A stretch of 64,000 nucleotides of DNA from G965215145 sp965215145 (lineage in GTDB: Bacteria; Bacteroidota; Rhodothermia; Rhodothermales; JANQRZ01), in NCBI GenBank assembly GCA_965215145.1, contig OZ244038.1, forward strand, positions 558,001-622,000, read 5' to 3'. Shown here piece after piece: positions 51,026-58,809 of this stretch (its first letter is position 1; every line of letters starts with the position of its first letter). A program made the translations under genes and the position numbers. The notes under the pieces are model-generated. The model was not told the origin of the DNA and searched no databases. It saw only the letters and a program-made list of their open reading frames with translations.

Positions 51026-52789
51026 CTAGTACTTCCGCTCCTTCGGCTCGAAGCGGGTGAGGATGACGTCCTTGTAGTCGAAGCGGTAGTCGCCGGAGCC
51101 CGTGCCGGACTCCGTGCCGGGGGCGGTGTAGAAGAGCGTGTGCTTCAGCCAACTGTCGTCGTCGCGGGAGGTGTAGTCCTCGCGGAGGTGGGCGCCGCGG
51201 CTTTCCGGACGGTTGTGCGCGCTCGCGGCGATGGCCTCGGCGTAGTCCACCATGAAACCGATCTCGACGGCGTCCATGAGGTCGGTGTTGAACTTCGCGC
51301 CCTTGTCGCCGACCGTGACGGACTTCGCGCGGCGGCGGAGCGCCTTCAGATCCGAGAGTGCTTCGGAGAGGGTCTCGTCGTTGCGGAAGACGGAGACGTT
51401 CTTCATCATCGTCTCCTGGAGCATCGTCCGGAGCACGACGGCCGGCTCGCCCTCGGTGCGGGCGAGGATCTCGTCGAGCATCGTCCGCGCGGTCTGCTCG
51501 GCGTCCTCGGGGAGGCGGGAGAGCGTCTTCCCGTCGCGGATCTCCTCCGCCATCGCGATCCCGGCGCGGCGGCCGAAGACCACGAGGTCGAGGAGCGAGT
51601 TCGTGCCGAGGCGGTTGGCGCCGTGGACGCTCACGCAGGCGCACTCGCCGCAGGCGAAGAACCCCTCGACGGCGTCGTTCTCGCGGTCCGGCCCGGCGAC
51701 GACCTTGCCGTCGTTGTTGGTCGGGATGCCGCCCATCGCGTAGTGGCACGTCGGCGCCACGGGGATCGGCGTCTTCACGGGGTCGATGCCGAGGTAGACC
51801 CGGCTGAACTCCGTGATCTCCGGGAGCTTGTGCTCCAGGACTTCGACGCCGACGTGCGTCATGTCGAGGACGACGTGCTCCTTGCCGCCTATGCCGCGGC
51901 CCTCGCGGATCTCCTTGTAGATGCACTGCGAGACCATGTCGCGCGGGGCGAGGTCCTTCACCGTCGGCGCGTAGCGCTCCATGAAGCGCTCGCCCTCGGA
52001 GTTCCGGAGGATGCCGCCCTCGCCGCGGGCGCCCTCGGTGATGAGGATGCCGAGGCGGTAGAGGCCCGTCGGGTGGAACTGGACGAACTCCATGTCCTCC
52101 AGCGGGATGCCGTGGCGCAGCGCGATCGCCATCCCGTCGCCGGTGCCGGCGTGGGCGTTCGAGGTCGTCTTGAAGGCGCGCCCGTAGCCGCCGGTGGCGA
52201 AGCAGATGATCTTCGAGTGAAACGTGTGGACCTGCCCGGTGAGGATCTCGTAGGCGACGACGCCGCAGACGTCGCCGTCCTCGGTGCGGACGAGGTCGAG
52301 GACCTGGAACTCGTCGTAGAACTTGACCTGCTTGCTCGTGCACTGGTCGTAGAGCGTGTGCAGGATGGTGTGGCCCGTGCGGTCGGCGGCGTGGCAGGCG
52401 CGGCGGACGGGGGCCTCGCCGAAGTTGCGGGTGTGCCCGCCGAACCGGCGCTGCGAGATGCGGCCCTCCTTGGTGCGGGAGAACGGGACGCCGTAGTGCT
52501 CGAGCTCGACGATGGTGCGCGGGGCGTCGCGGCACATCTGCTCGATGGCGTCCTGGTCGCCGAGGTAGTCGGAGCCCTTGACGGTGTCGAAGGCGTGCCA
52601 GAGCCAGGAGTCCTCCTCCTCGTTGCCGAGCGCGGCGCCGATGCCGCCCTGGGCCGCGCCGGTGTGGCTGCGCAGCGGGTGGAGCTTCGAGACGACGGCG
52701 ACGTCGGCCCCGCCCTCGCGGGCGTAGAGCGCCGCCATCAGCCCGGCCCCGCCGGCGCCGACGATCACGATGTCGTGGGTAAAGGTCAT
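51026..52789 (-). CDS. sdhA: Succinate dehydrogenase flavoprotein subunit
   Basis: A 587-residue FAD enzyme oxidising succinate to fumarate. FAD-binding IVIVGAGGAGLMAALYAREGG, covalent FAD His in LHPLRSHTGAAQGGIGAALGN, active-site region EGERFMERYAPTVKDLAPRDMVSQ and PTCHYAMGGIPTNNDG, and GANRLGTNSLLDLVVFGRRAG. ATG at 52789 was chosen. The in-frame ATG at 52834 would add residues encoded by the heptamer-repeat spacer. Third gene of sdhCDAB. Confidence 0.97.
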   Translation of the reverse strand: MTFTHDIVIVGAGGAGLMAALYAREGGADVAVVSKLHPLRSHTGAAQGGIGAALGNEEEDSWLWHAFDTVKGSDYLGDQDAIEQMCRDAPRTIVELEHYGVPFSRTKEGRISQRRFGGHTRNFGEAPVRRACHAADRTGHTILHTLYDQCTSKQVKFYDEFQVLDLVRTEDGDVCGVVAYEILTGQVHTFHSKIICFATGGYGRAFKTTSNAHAGTGDGMAIALRHGIPLEDMEFVQFHPTGLYRLGILITEGARGEGGILRNSEGERFMERYAPTVKDLAPRDMVSQCIYKEIREGRGIGGKEHVVLDMTHVGVEVLEHKLPEITEFSRVYLGIDPVKTPIPVAPTCHYAMGGIPTNNDGKVVAGPDRENDAVEGFFACGECACVSVHGANRLGTNSLLDLVVFGRRAGIAMAEEIRDGKTLSRLPEDAEQTARTMLDEILARTEGEPAVVLRTMLQETMMKNVSVFRNDETLSEALSDLKALRRRAKSVTVGDKGAKFNTDLMDAVEIGFMVDYAEAIAASAHNRPESRGAHLREDYTSRDDDSWLKHTLFYTAPGTESGTGSGDYRFDYKDVILTRFEPKERKY

Positions 52790-52864
52790 GAGTGGTGAGT
52801 TATGAGTGATGGGTCGTGGGTCCGGGGCGCTCACTCATAACCCAGAACCCACAACTCACAACCC
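52788..52864. repeat. Heptanucleotide-repeat hairpin (ATGAGTG/ACCCACA) between sdhD and sdhA
   Basis: The left arm has five 7-nt units (ATGAGTG, GTGAGTT, ATGAGTG, then GGGT-type units). The right arm has four complementary units (ACTCATA, ACCCAGA, ACCCACA, ACTCACA). It fills the whole 74-nt spacer and folds into a long imperfect hairpin. Confidence 0.75.
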
Positions 52865-53466
52865 TACAGGTTTAGCCCCGCCACCGTCACCGAGTACGTC
52901 CCGATCACGAACAGCACGACGGCTAAGCCCCACGAGAGGGTGACCGCCGCGGCGCGGACCATGTCGTGGCGGACGTAGTCGGTGATGATGTTGTTGAGGC
53001 CGTAGAATCCGTGGTGGAGGGCGAAGAGGAGGAACAGGATGTTGAAGCCCTTCCACAGCACCGCGTAGACGGGGTCGGCGAGGCGGAGCATGAGGATGTC
53101 GTACGGCGTCGCGCCGGCCATCTCGGCCGGGGGGTGTGTGGGGCCGGGGATCTCGTCGGCCTCCGGGTCGGGCTGGCGCTGGACTGGGATCACCGGGTTC
53201 GCCGGAGCCGGCACGGCCTCGCGACCCTCACGCAACGCCCTCTGCCGCAGGACAGCGGCGTTGGCTTCTTCGGAGTAGCGCGGCAGGATGCCGGCCTCGG
53301 CCTGCTCCGCCGTCACCACGTCGTGCGAAATCGAGGCCGTGGTGCGGTCGTAGTGCTGGACCCAGAAGTGGGTGATGAGCAGGAAGACGAGGAACGTCCC
53401 CGTGATCCGGTGGAGGAACCACTGGAACGCGCTCGAACGGGCGGTCTTGCCGTACTTAGCGGGCAT
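52864..53466 (-). CDS. sdhD: Succinate dehydrogenase membrane anchor subunit with internal insertion
   Basis: A 200-residue membrane subunit. The first segment (FQWFLHRITGTFLVFLLITHFWVQH) has the HRxxG motif of SDH anchors. TM2 (YAVLWKGFNILFLLFALHHGFYGLNNIITDY) has the likely heme ligand His, and TM3 is AVTLSWGLAVVLFVIGTYSVTV. Between TM1 and TM2 lie about 70 extra, soluble, Pro/Glu/Ala-rich residues (about 45-115). Typical anchors have 110-130 residues, so this is clearly enlarged. The call rests on position (between sdhC and sdhA) and on the TM motifs. Confidence 0.88.
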   Translation of the reverse strand: MPAKYGKTARSSAFQWFLHRITGTFLVFLLITHFWVQHYDRTTASISHDVVTAEQAEAGILPRYSEEANAAVLRQRALREGREAVPAPANPVIPVQRQPDPEADEIPGPTHPPAEMAGATPYDILMLRLADPVYAVLWKGFNILFLLFALHHGFYGLNNIITDYVRHDMVRAAAVTLSWGLAVVLFVIGTYSVTVAGLNL

Positions 53467-53547
53467 TGGTTATTTGTCCGTTGTCACTGGTTCTTGGTCA
53501 CTGGCTAGGCAACTCCTGCAAGTGACCAGGGACCAATGACGAGTGAC
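53466..53547. repeat. Heptanucleotide-repeat hairpin (TTGGTCA/CAATGAC) between sdhC and sdhD
   Basis: The left arm runs in 7-nt units (TTGGTTA, TTTGTCC, GTTGTCA, CTGGTTC, TTGGTCA, CTGGCTA). The right arm has the complementary units AAGTGAC, CAGGGAC, CAATGAC and GAGTGAC. It spans the entire spacer between the two genes. Confidence 0.75.
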
Positions 53548-53951
53548 TACGAACTCAGGTAGCTGAAGAGGGCGGCGAGCGAGGGGTAGCCGCCGACGGC
53601 GAACAGGACGAACGCCACCGCGCCGAGCGTCCAGAACAGCTTACGGTGGTTCGGGCTCCACCCCATGAAGTCGATCAGCACGATCCGCAGGCCGTTGAGC
53701 GCGTGGTAGATCACGGCGCCGAGCAGGAGGAACTCGCCGATCTTGAAGAGCGGCCCGTGGTACCCCGTGATGAGGGCGTTGTAGGCGTCGGGGTCGGTGA
53801 CGGCGCGGAGGCCCCAGACGTGGATCACGAGGTAGCCCACGAGGGCCAGCCCGGTGAGCCGGTGGAGCATCCACGCGAACATCCCGACGCGGACCTTGTA
53901 GCGGGTGAACGCCTTCGGGCGGTACTCCCGGACGGCGGCGGAGACGGCCAT
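53547..53951 (-). CDS. sdhC: Succinate dehydrogenase cytochrome b556 subunit
   Basis: A 134-residue, three-helix heme anchor. TM1 VGMFAWMLHRLTGLALVGYLVIHVWGL with the S/HRxTG quinone-site motif, TM2 IGEFLLLGAVIYHALNGLRIVLIDFMG with the heme-ligand His in YHALNG, and TM3 LFWTLGAVAFVLFAVGG. It is the first gene of sdhCDAB. A perfect 8+6+8 palindrome lies 41-62 nt upstream of its ATG. Confidence 0.93.
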   Translation of the reverse strand: MAVSAAVREYRPKAFTRYKVRVGMFAWMLHRLTGLALVGYLVIHVWGLRAVTDPDAYNALITGYHGPLFKIGEFLLLGAVIYHALNGLRIVLIDFMGWSPNHRKLFWTLGAVAFVLFAVGGYPSLAALFSYLSS

Positions 53952-53991
53952 TGCTGCGGGCAGGGGTGGGTGGGGCGGAGCGGGTCATGCT

Positions 53992-54013
53992 ACTTTCAGT
54001 CTCGGCTGAAAGT
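53992..54013 (-). promoter_or_regulatory. Palindrome upstream of the sdh operon
   Basis: ACTTTCAG (53992-53999) and CTGAAAGT (54006-54013) form a perfect inverted repeat around TCTCGG, 41 nt before the sdhC ATG. There is no T tract, so an operator fits better than a terminator. The regulator is unknown. Confidence 0.5.
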
Positions 54014-54141
54014 TGCGCTGAGCGGCCTGCGCCGTCGGGCAAGTTCGGGTGAAGCCGGGGTCCGGGCGAGGCGCCGCGTAAGGTACGCGGGAATCCCCAA
54101 CCGCGCCACACGACGACAGCAGTGCGTCGGCCTGAAACGAG

Positions 54142-54169
54142 GTAGGGGCGCAGCGCGCTGCGCCCCTAC
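54142..54169. repeat. 28-bp perfect palindrome, core CAGCGCGCTG
   Basis: Arms GTAGGGGCG and CGCCCCTAC around CAGCGCGCTG, in the gap between gltA and sdhC. Confidence 0.85.
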
Positions 54170-54198
54170 GAGGGTCGTGCCGAGTGAAGCCGCGGGAG

Positions 54199-55347
54199 CT
54201 AGCGCGCGCCCATCGTCTTGCCGCGCGGGCCGACGTACTCGGCGCGGGGGCGGATGAGGCGGTTGGCCTCCCACTGCTCCAGGAGGTGCGCCGTCCAGCC
54301 GGTGACGCGGCTGATGGCGAAGATCGGGGTGTAGAGGTCGCGCTCGATGCCGAGGAGGTAGTAGACCGAGGCGCTGAAGAAGTCGACGTTCGGGTTGAGC
54401 CCCTTCTCCTCCTTCACCACGTCCTGCACGGCCGTCGACATCTCGTACCACTTCATCTCGCCCTTCTCGCGCGAGAGCCCCTCGAGCATGTCGCCGAGGA
54501 TGATGGCGCGCGGGTCGATGGTCCTGTAGACCCGGTGGCCCATGCCCATGATCCGCTCCTTCGCGGCGAGCTTGCGCTGGACGTACGAGCGGGCGTCCTC
54601 CGCGGCCTCGTCCATCTCCATCAGCATCTCCATCACCTTGATGTTGGCGCCGCCGTGGAGCGGCCCCTTCAGCGCCCCGAGGGCGCCGGTGACGGCGGAG
54701 TACATGTCCGAGAGGGTGCTCCCGATCACGCGGCAGGTGAAGGTGCTCGCGTTGAGGCCGTGCTCGGCGTGGAGCACGAGGGCGGCGTCCATGATCTCCT
54801 CGGCGCGCTCGCCGGGCTCCTCGCCGTTGAGCATGTAGAGGAAGTCGAAGGCGATGGAGCCCTCGCCCTTCGGCGCGACGGGGTCGTTCCCCTTGCGGAT
54901 CCGGTCGAACGCAGCGACGATGGTCGGCATCTTGGCCGTGAGGCGGACGGCCTTGCGGTAGTTCGCCTCGGGGTCCGTGTCGTCGGCCTCCGGGTCGAAG
55001 TCGGCGAGCATGCTGGTGGCCGTGCGGAGCGCCGACATGGGGTTGGCGTCGTCGGGCGTGTGGTGCCGGAGGTGGTCGAGGATCTCGGAGGGCAGCGCGC
55101 GCTCGGCGCGGAGCTGGCGGTTCAGCTCGGCGAGCTGGTCGTCGTCGGGGAGCTCGCCGTTCCAGAGCAGGTAGGCGACCTCCTCGAAGGTCGCGTTCTG
55201 CGCGAGGTCCTGGATGTCGTAGCCGCGGTAGACGAGCTCGCCCGTCTGGCCGTCGATGAACGAGAGCTCGGTGTCGAGCGCGATGACGCCTTCGAGGCCG
55301 CGGGCCTTGACGGGGGCGGGGGGGGCGGGAGCCTGCGTGTCGGCCAT
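54199..55347 (-). CDS. gltA: Citrate synthase
   Basis: A 382-residue enzyme condensing acetyl-CoA and oxaloacetate. ALDTELSFIDGQTGELVYRGYDIQDLAQ at the N-terminus. Catalytic His in GPLHGGANIKVMEML, second His in IMGMGHRVYRTIDPRA and Asp in NPNVDFFSASVYYLLG. The length and lack of an N-terminal beta domain indicate the Gram-positive/archaeal-like (dimeric) type. ATG at 55347 follows the family. It lies just upstream of the sdh operon, with the same orientation but a 247-nt gap, so probably separately transcribed. A TATATTCG box lies 124 nt upstream. Confidence 0.96.
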   Translation of the reverse strand: MADTQAPAPPAPVKARGLEGVIALDTELSFIDGQTGELVYRGYDIQDLAQNATFEEVAYLLWNGELPDDDQLAELNRQLRAERALPSEILDHLRHHTPDDANPMSALRTATSMLADFDPEADDTDPEANYRKAVRLTAKMPTIVAAFDRIRKGNDPVAPKGEGSIAFDFLYMLNGEEPGERAEEIMDAALVLHAEHGLNASTFTCRVIGSTLSDMYSAVTGALGALKGPLHGGANIKVMEMLMEMDEAAEDARSYVQRKLAAKERIMGMGHRVYRTIDPRAIILGDMLEGLSREKGEMKWYEMSTAVQDVVKEEKGLNPNVDFFSASVYYLLGIERDLYTPIFAISRVTGWTAHLLEQWEANRLIRPRAEYVGPRGKTMGAR

Positions 55348-56045
55348 GAAGGGGAGGGGGTGCAGAGGGAGAAGAGGGACGGTGCGGGCGCCGGAGCAGA
55401 GGCGGAAGGGAGGGCCTCGCTGCGGGGGCACCCGGCCCCCCAAAAGCCAGCGTTTCCGGCGCAGACACGCCGAATATACCGGGGGCTCCGGGGGAGTTCT
55501 CGTTAAAAGGCCGAGCGCGTTCGAGGTTCGGACGGCCCAAATGAATCGCCCGCCGATACTGCCCCTACCGGCGAGCCGATCGGGAGCGCCGCGCGGCTGC
55601 CGCTCCGCCCACCGGCGCCCCGAACAGGCTTACCTTAGAGAGGAGGTTTTCGTACTGGCCTCCCCACTGCTGCCGGCTCCGCCCTATCGTCGAGCCACAG
55701 CGGCCCCGCTTTCTGCGCCGGGATAGGATCCCCCCGGCACCCGTTCTCGGAGCCCCCCACACCCGGCGCCCCTGCGCCGAGCCCGCTCCGTCAGAGTCCC
55801 CTTGTTGGCGCTCCACTCCCAGATCGCCCTACCCCTCGTCGCACGCTTGGCTGCGGCCGTGTTGACCCTGCTGTACGGGTCCCGCCGCCTGAGCACCGCG
55901 CGCCACGCACGGCCGTCCCCTCGCCCTGGGCTCCGCCCTGCGGCCGGACGGCCGTCTCTGCGTTGGCCCCGCGCGGCCCAGCCCGACCGCCCCGCCGCAT
56001 CCGGCCGGGCGGCCCCCGCCGGGCGTGCCCCCACAACCGCCTTAC
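55348..56045. other. 698-nt intergenic region upstream of the RNase E/G gene
   Basis: It lies between divergent gltA and rng. No credible coding frame is seen. Contents: a TATATTCG box (minus, 55471), a degenerate palindrome-family word (GCCCCTAC near 55562), and a run of short hairpins at about 55620-55780 (GGAGG...CCTCC around 55642; GGGAT...ATCCC around 55722). A long rng leader or a small structured RNA is possible. No RNase P, tmRNA or SRP hallmarks were found. Confidence 0.4.
55471..55478 (-). promoter_or_regulatory. Putative -7 promoter box TATATTCG for gltA
   Basis: TATATTCG on the minus strand, 124 nt before the gltA ATG, would give a long leader. It matches the TAnnTTCG variant seen at miaB and the carboxylase gene. 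Confidence 0.45.
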
Positions 56046-58640
56046 ATGCCCAAAGAGATCATCATCAACGTCTCGGGGGAGCAGTCCCACATCGCCATCG
56101 TAGAGGATGGCGACTTGGTCGAGCTCTACGTCGAGAACCCCGATAACGCCCGGACGCTCGGGGACATCTACCTCGGCCGCGTCCGCCGCATCCTGCCCGG
56201 CATCAAGGCCGCCTTCGTCGACATCGGCCAGAAGCAGGACGCCTTCCTCCACTTCTCCGACCTCTCGGACAACCTCCCGGAGCTCCTCGAGCTCTCGAAG
56301 GGGAACGTCCCCGACCGCTCGCTGAAGCTCAGCGAGGCTGTCTCGGAGGAGGCGGAGGACGAGGAGCCCCAGGCGAAGGGCGGCCGCCGCGACGCCGACC
56401 GGAAGCGGGGCGGGCGCGGTCGGAATCAGCGCAGGTCGGAGTCGGCAGGAGAGGCCGAGGCCGCTGAGACCGCAGAGCCCGCCGCGGAGTCCGGAGAGGA
56501 GAAGCGGGGCCGCCGGGGCCGAGGCCGGCAGGACGACGCGTCGGAGCCCTCGGGTCGGCGGCGTGGCCGGGGGCGCGGCAGCAAGCAGGAGACGTCGGAG
56601 CCCGAGGCGCCGGCGACGGCCCGCGCCCCCTCGATCCTCCCCCCCGACGGTGACGCCGAGCAGGAGGAGCCCGCATCCGCCGAGGGCGAAGGCGACCGGC
56701 AGGAGGAGCAGGCCGGCGCTGCCGAGGAGCCGCAGGGCCGGAAGCGCCGCCGGAGCCGCCGCGGCGGGCGCCGCCGGGGACGGGGCGGTCGGTCCTCTAG
56801 CGGGCAGCAGGATCGGAAGGACGACGCCGAGCCCAGGGCCAGCGCGGACGACGGCTCGGCCTCGAGCGCGGAGGCGAAGGAGGGCGGCGAGGCGCCGAAG
56901 CCGCGCCGGGGCCGCTCGCGCGGGGGGCGCCAGCAGCCGAAGTCCGAGCCCCGCGGCAGCGCCGGGGGCGATGGGGAGTCCGGGTCGAAGCCGGAGCCCA
57001 CGCCAGAGCCCAAGCCAGCAACGGAGGACTCGAACCGGCTTGCCACGTCGTCGCGGTTCGTGATCGACCTGACGGCGAAGAGCGGGCGGGTCGAGGAGGA
57101 GGAAGAGGAGGAGCCGTCGAAGCAGAAGCGCTCCTCGCGGCGGCGCTCCTCGCGCGGGGGGCGCTCCCGACGCGGCGGCAGCCGTGGCGGCGGCAACCGA
57201 CGCGGCGGCGGAGGGGGGCGCGGCCGGTCCTCCGGCGGCTCGTCCGGACGTAAGAACACCAGCAGCAACGACGCCGACGACGAGGGGCCGAAGAAGCCCG
57301 AGCGCCCGCTCGAGGAGTACCTCCGCTCCGACCAGCGCATCCTCGTCAAGGTCACGAAGGAGCCCATCAGCACGAAGGGTTCCCGCGTCTCCACCGACGT
57401 CTCGCTCGCGGGCCGCTTCCTCGTCCTCATCCCCGCCGCCGACTACGTCGCCGTTTCGAAGAAGATCGAGAGCCAGAAGGAGCGGCGCCGGCTGAAGTCG
57501 CTCGCCAAGAGCCTCCTCCCCGAGGGCCTCGGCCTCATCGTCCGCACCGTCGCCGAGGGCCGCGACGCGAAGGCCCTCGACGCTGACCTCCGCCTGCTCC
57601 TCCAGCGGTGGGACAAGATCGAGCGGCAGCTCCGCCAGAAGCCCGAGCCGCCGAAGCGGCTCTTCGAGGACGTCAACATGGTGTCCTCCATCGTGCGGGA
57701 CCTCTTCTCCGAGGACTACGACCGCATCGTCATCGACGACGAGTCGGTGTACCGGAACGTGAAGGGGTACGTCCAGGCCGTCGCCCCGCAGATGGCCGAC
57801 GTGGTGAAGCTCCACAAGGGCCGCGACCCCATCTTCCGCAAGTACAAGGTCGAGCGCGACGTCCGCGCCGCCTTCGAGAAGCGGGTGGCGCTGCCCGGCG
57901 GCGGCTACCTCTTCATCGAGACGACGGAGGCCATGCACGTCGTCGACGTGAACTCCGGCCGGGCGGGGCGTAAGCTGAGCCAGGAGGAGAACGCCCTCCG
58001 CGTCAACCTCGAGGCCGCCCGCGAGATCGCCAAGCAGCTCCGCCTCCGCGACCTCGGCGGCATCATCTGCGTCGACTTCATCGACATGCGGAGCGAGGGC
58101 TTCCGGCGGAAGGTCTACGACGCGCTGAAAAAAGAATTCCGCCGGGACCGCGCCGTGACCAAGCTGCTGCCGATGTCGGACTTCGGCGTCGTCCAGATCA
58201 CCCGCCAGCGCCTCCGCCCCTCCATCACGACCACGCTCGACATCGAGGATCTCGGCCCGCCCCCGCCGGACGAGCCGGAGCCCGAGGAGCCCCAGCGGCG
58301 GGATGATTCGGGGGAGGATTCGAGCCAGCCGCAGCCGAGCGCGAGCGAAGTCGTGGCCCACCTCGAACGCTGGCTGGCGACGTACCGCGCCGAGGTGCAG
58401 GACAAGCACCGGAAGCGGCCCGTGCTCCTCCGCGTTCACCCCTTCCTCGCGGCCTTCCTCCACCGCGGCGTCCCGAGCCAGTTCACGAAATGGAAGTTCC
58501 GCACCCGCCTCCGCCTCGTGCTCGACGTGGACGACGGGACGGACCCCCTCGCCTTCCGCGTGCTCGACCAGAAGTCCGGCAAGAACCTCACGAAGAAGTA
58601 CGACCCCGACCGCCGCGCGGAGACCGCCGAGGCGGCGTAG
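56046..58640 (+). CDS. rng: Ribonuclease E/G with a large RG/acidic insertion
   Basis: An 864-residue endoribonuclease. The start (KEIIINVSGEQSHIAIVEDGDLVELY) and the S1 part (GDIYLGRVRRILPGIKAAFVDIGQKQDAFLHFSDL) are typical. A low-complexity block of about 320 residues (about 98-418) of Glu/Ser/Ala and Arg/Gly runs (RGGRSRRGGSRGGGNRRGG) interrupts the S1 domain. Then the catalytic core resumes (ILVKVTKEPISTKGSRVSTDVSLAGRF), with metal-binding Asp in VDVNSGRAGRK and GGIICVDFIDM. There is no C-terminal degradosome tail. The insertion may bind RNA or form condensates. ATG at 56046 matches the family. A Met 7 codons upstream is less likely. Confidence 0.93.
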   Translation: MPKEIIINVSGEQSHIAIVEDGDLVELYVENPDNARTLGDIYLGRVRRILPGIKAAFVDIGQKQDAFLHFSDLSDNLPELLELSKGNVPDRSLKLSEAVSEEAEDEEPQAKGGRRDADRKRGGRGRNQRRSESAGEAEAAETAEPAAESGEEKRGRRGRGRQDDASEPSGRRRGRGRGSKQETSEPEAPATARAPSILPPDGDAEQEEPASAEGEGDRQEEQAGAAEEPQGRKRRRSRRGGRRRGRGGRSSSGQQDRKDDAEPRASADDGSASSAEAKEGGEAPKPRRGRSRGGRQQPKSEPRGSAGGDGESGSKPEPTPEPKPATEDSNRLATSSRFVIDLTAKSGRVEEEEEEEPSKQKRSSRRRSSRGGRSRRGGSRGGGNRRGGGGGRGRSSGGSSGRKNTSSNDADDEGPKKPERPLEEYLRSDQRILVKVTKEPISTKGSRVSTDVSLAGRFLVLIPAADYVAVSKKIESQKERRRLKSLAKSLLPEGLGLIVRTVAEGRDAKALDADLRLLLQRWDKIERQLRQKPEPPKRLFEDVNMVSSIVRDLFSEDYDRIVIDDESVYRNVKGYVQAVAPQMADVVKLHKGRDPIFRKYKVERDVRAAFEKRVALPGGGYLFIETTEAMHVVDVNSGRAGRKLSQEENALRVNLEAAREIAKQLRLRDLGGIICVDFIDMRSEGFRRKVYDALKKEFRRDRAVTKLLPMSDFGVVQITRQRLRPSITTTLDIEDLGPPPPDEPEPEEPQRRDDSGEDSSQPQPSASEVVAHLERWLATYRAEVQDKHRKRPVLLRVHPFLAAFLHRGVPSQFTKWKFRTRLRLVLDVDDGTDPLAFRVLDQKSGKNLTKKYDPDRRAETAEAA

Positions 58641-58741
58641 CGATCCTATCATGTGGACCTCATCCGCCCGGCATTTCACCGAATCATCCCCCGTCGGCGT
58701 TGCCGGCGGGGGGCTGCGGCGGTAGCTTGGGGGTTCTGCCC

Positions 58742-58769
58742 GAGGCGCCGCCCAGCGCCTCTCTTTTTT
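58742..58769 (+). terminator. Rho-independent terminator/attenuator before rpmI
   Basis: A perfect 7-bp stem GAGGCGC/GCGCCTC, loop CGCCCA, tail TCTTTTTT. It lies 101 nt after the rng stop and 41 nt before rpmI. A TAGCTTGG box 8 nt upstream could make it an attenuator of the ribosomal-protein genes, as leader control is common for L20 operons. Confidence 0.8.
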
Positions 58770-58809
58770 GCCGCCGCCGGCCGCCGCGCCGGCCCAGCCG
58801 AGCCTCCCC

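Noticed and set aside
52788..53547. CRISPR array or direct-repeat cluster in the sdh operon
   Set aside because: The units are 7 nt long, degenerate and contiguous without spacers. They form hairpin arms, not a CRISPR.
55500..55800. RNase P RNA, tmRNA or SRP RNA in the long gap before rng
   Set aside because: Searched by eye for the conserved cores of each (P4 of RNase P, tmRNA ends, SRP GGAAGG loop) on both strands. None found.
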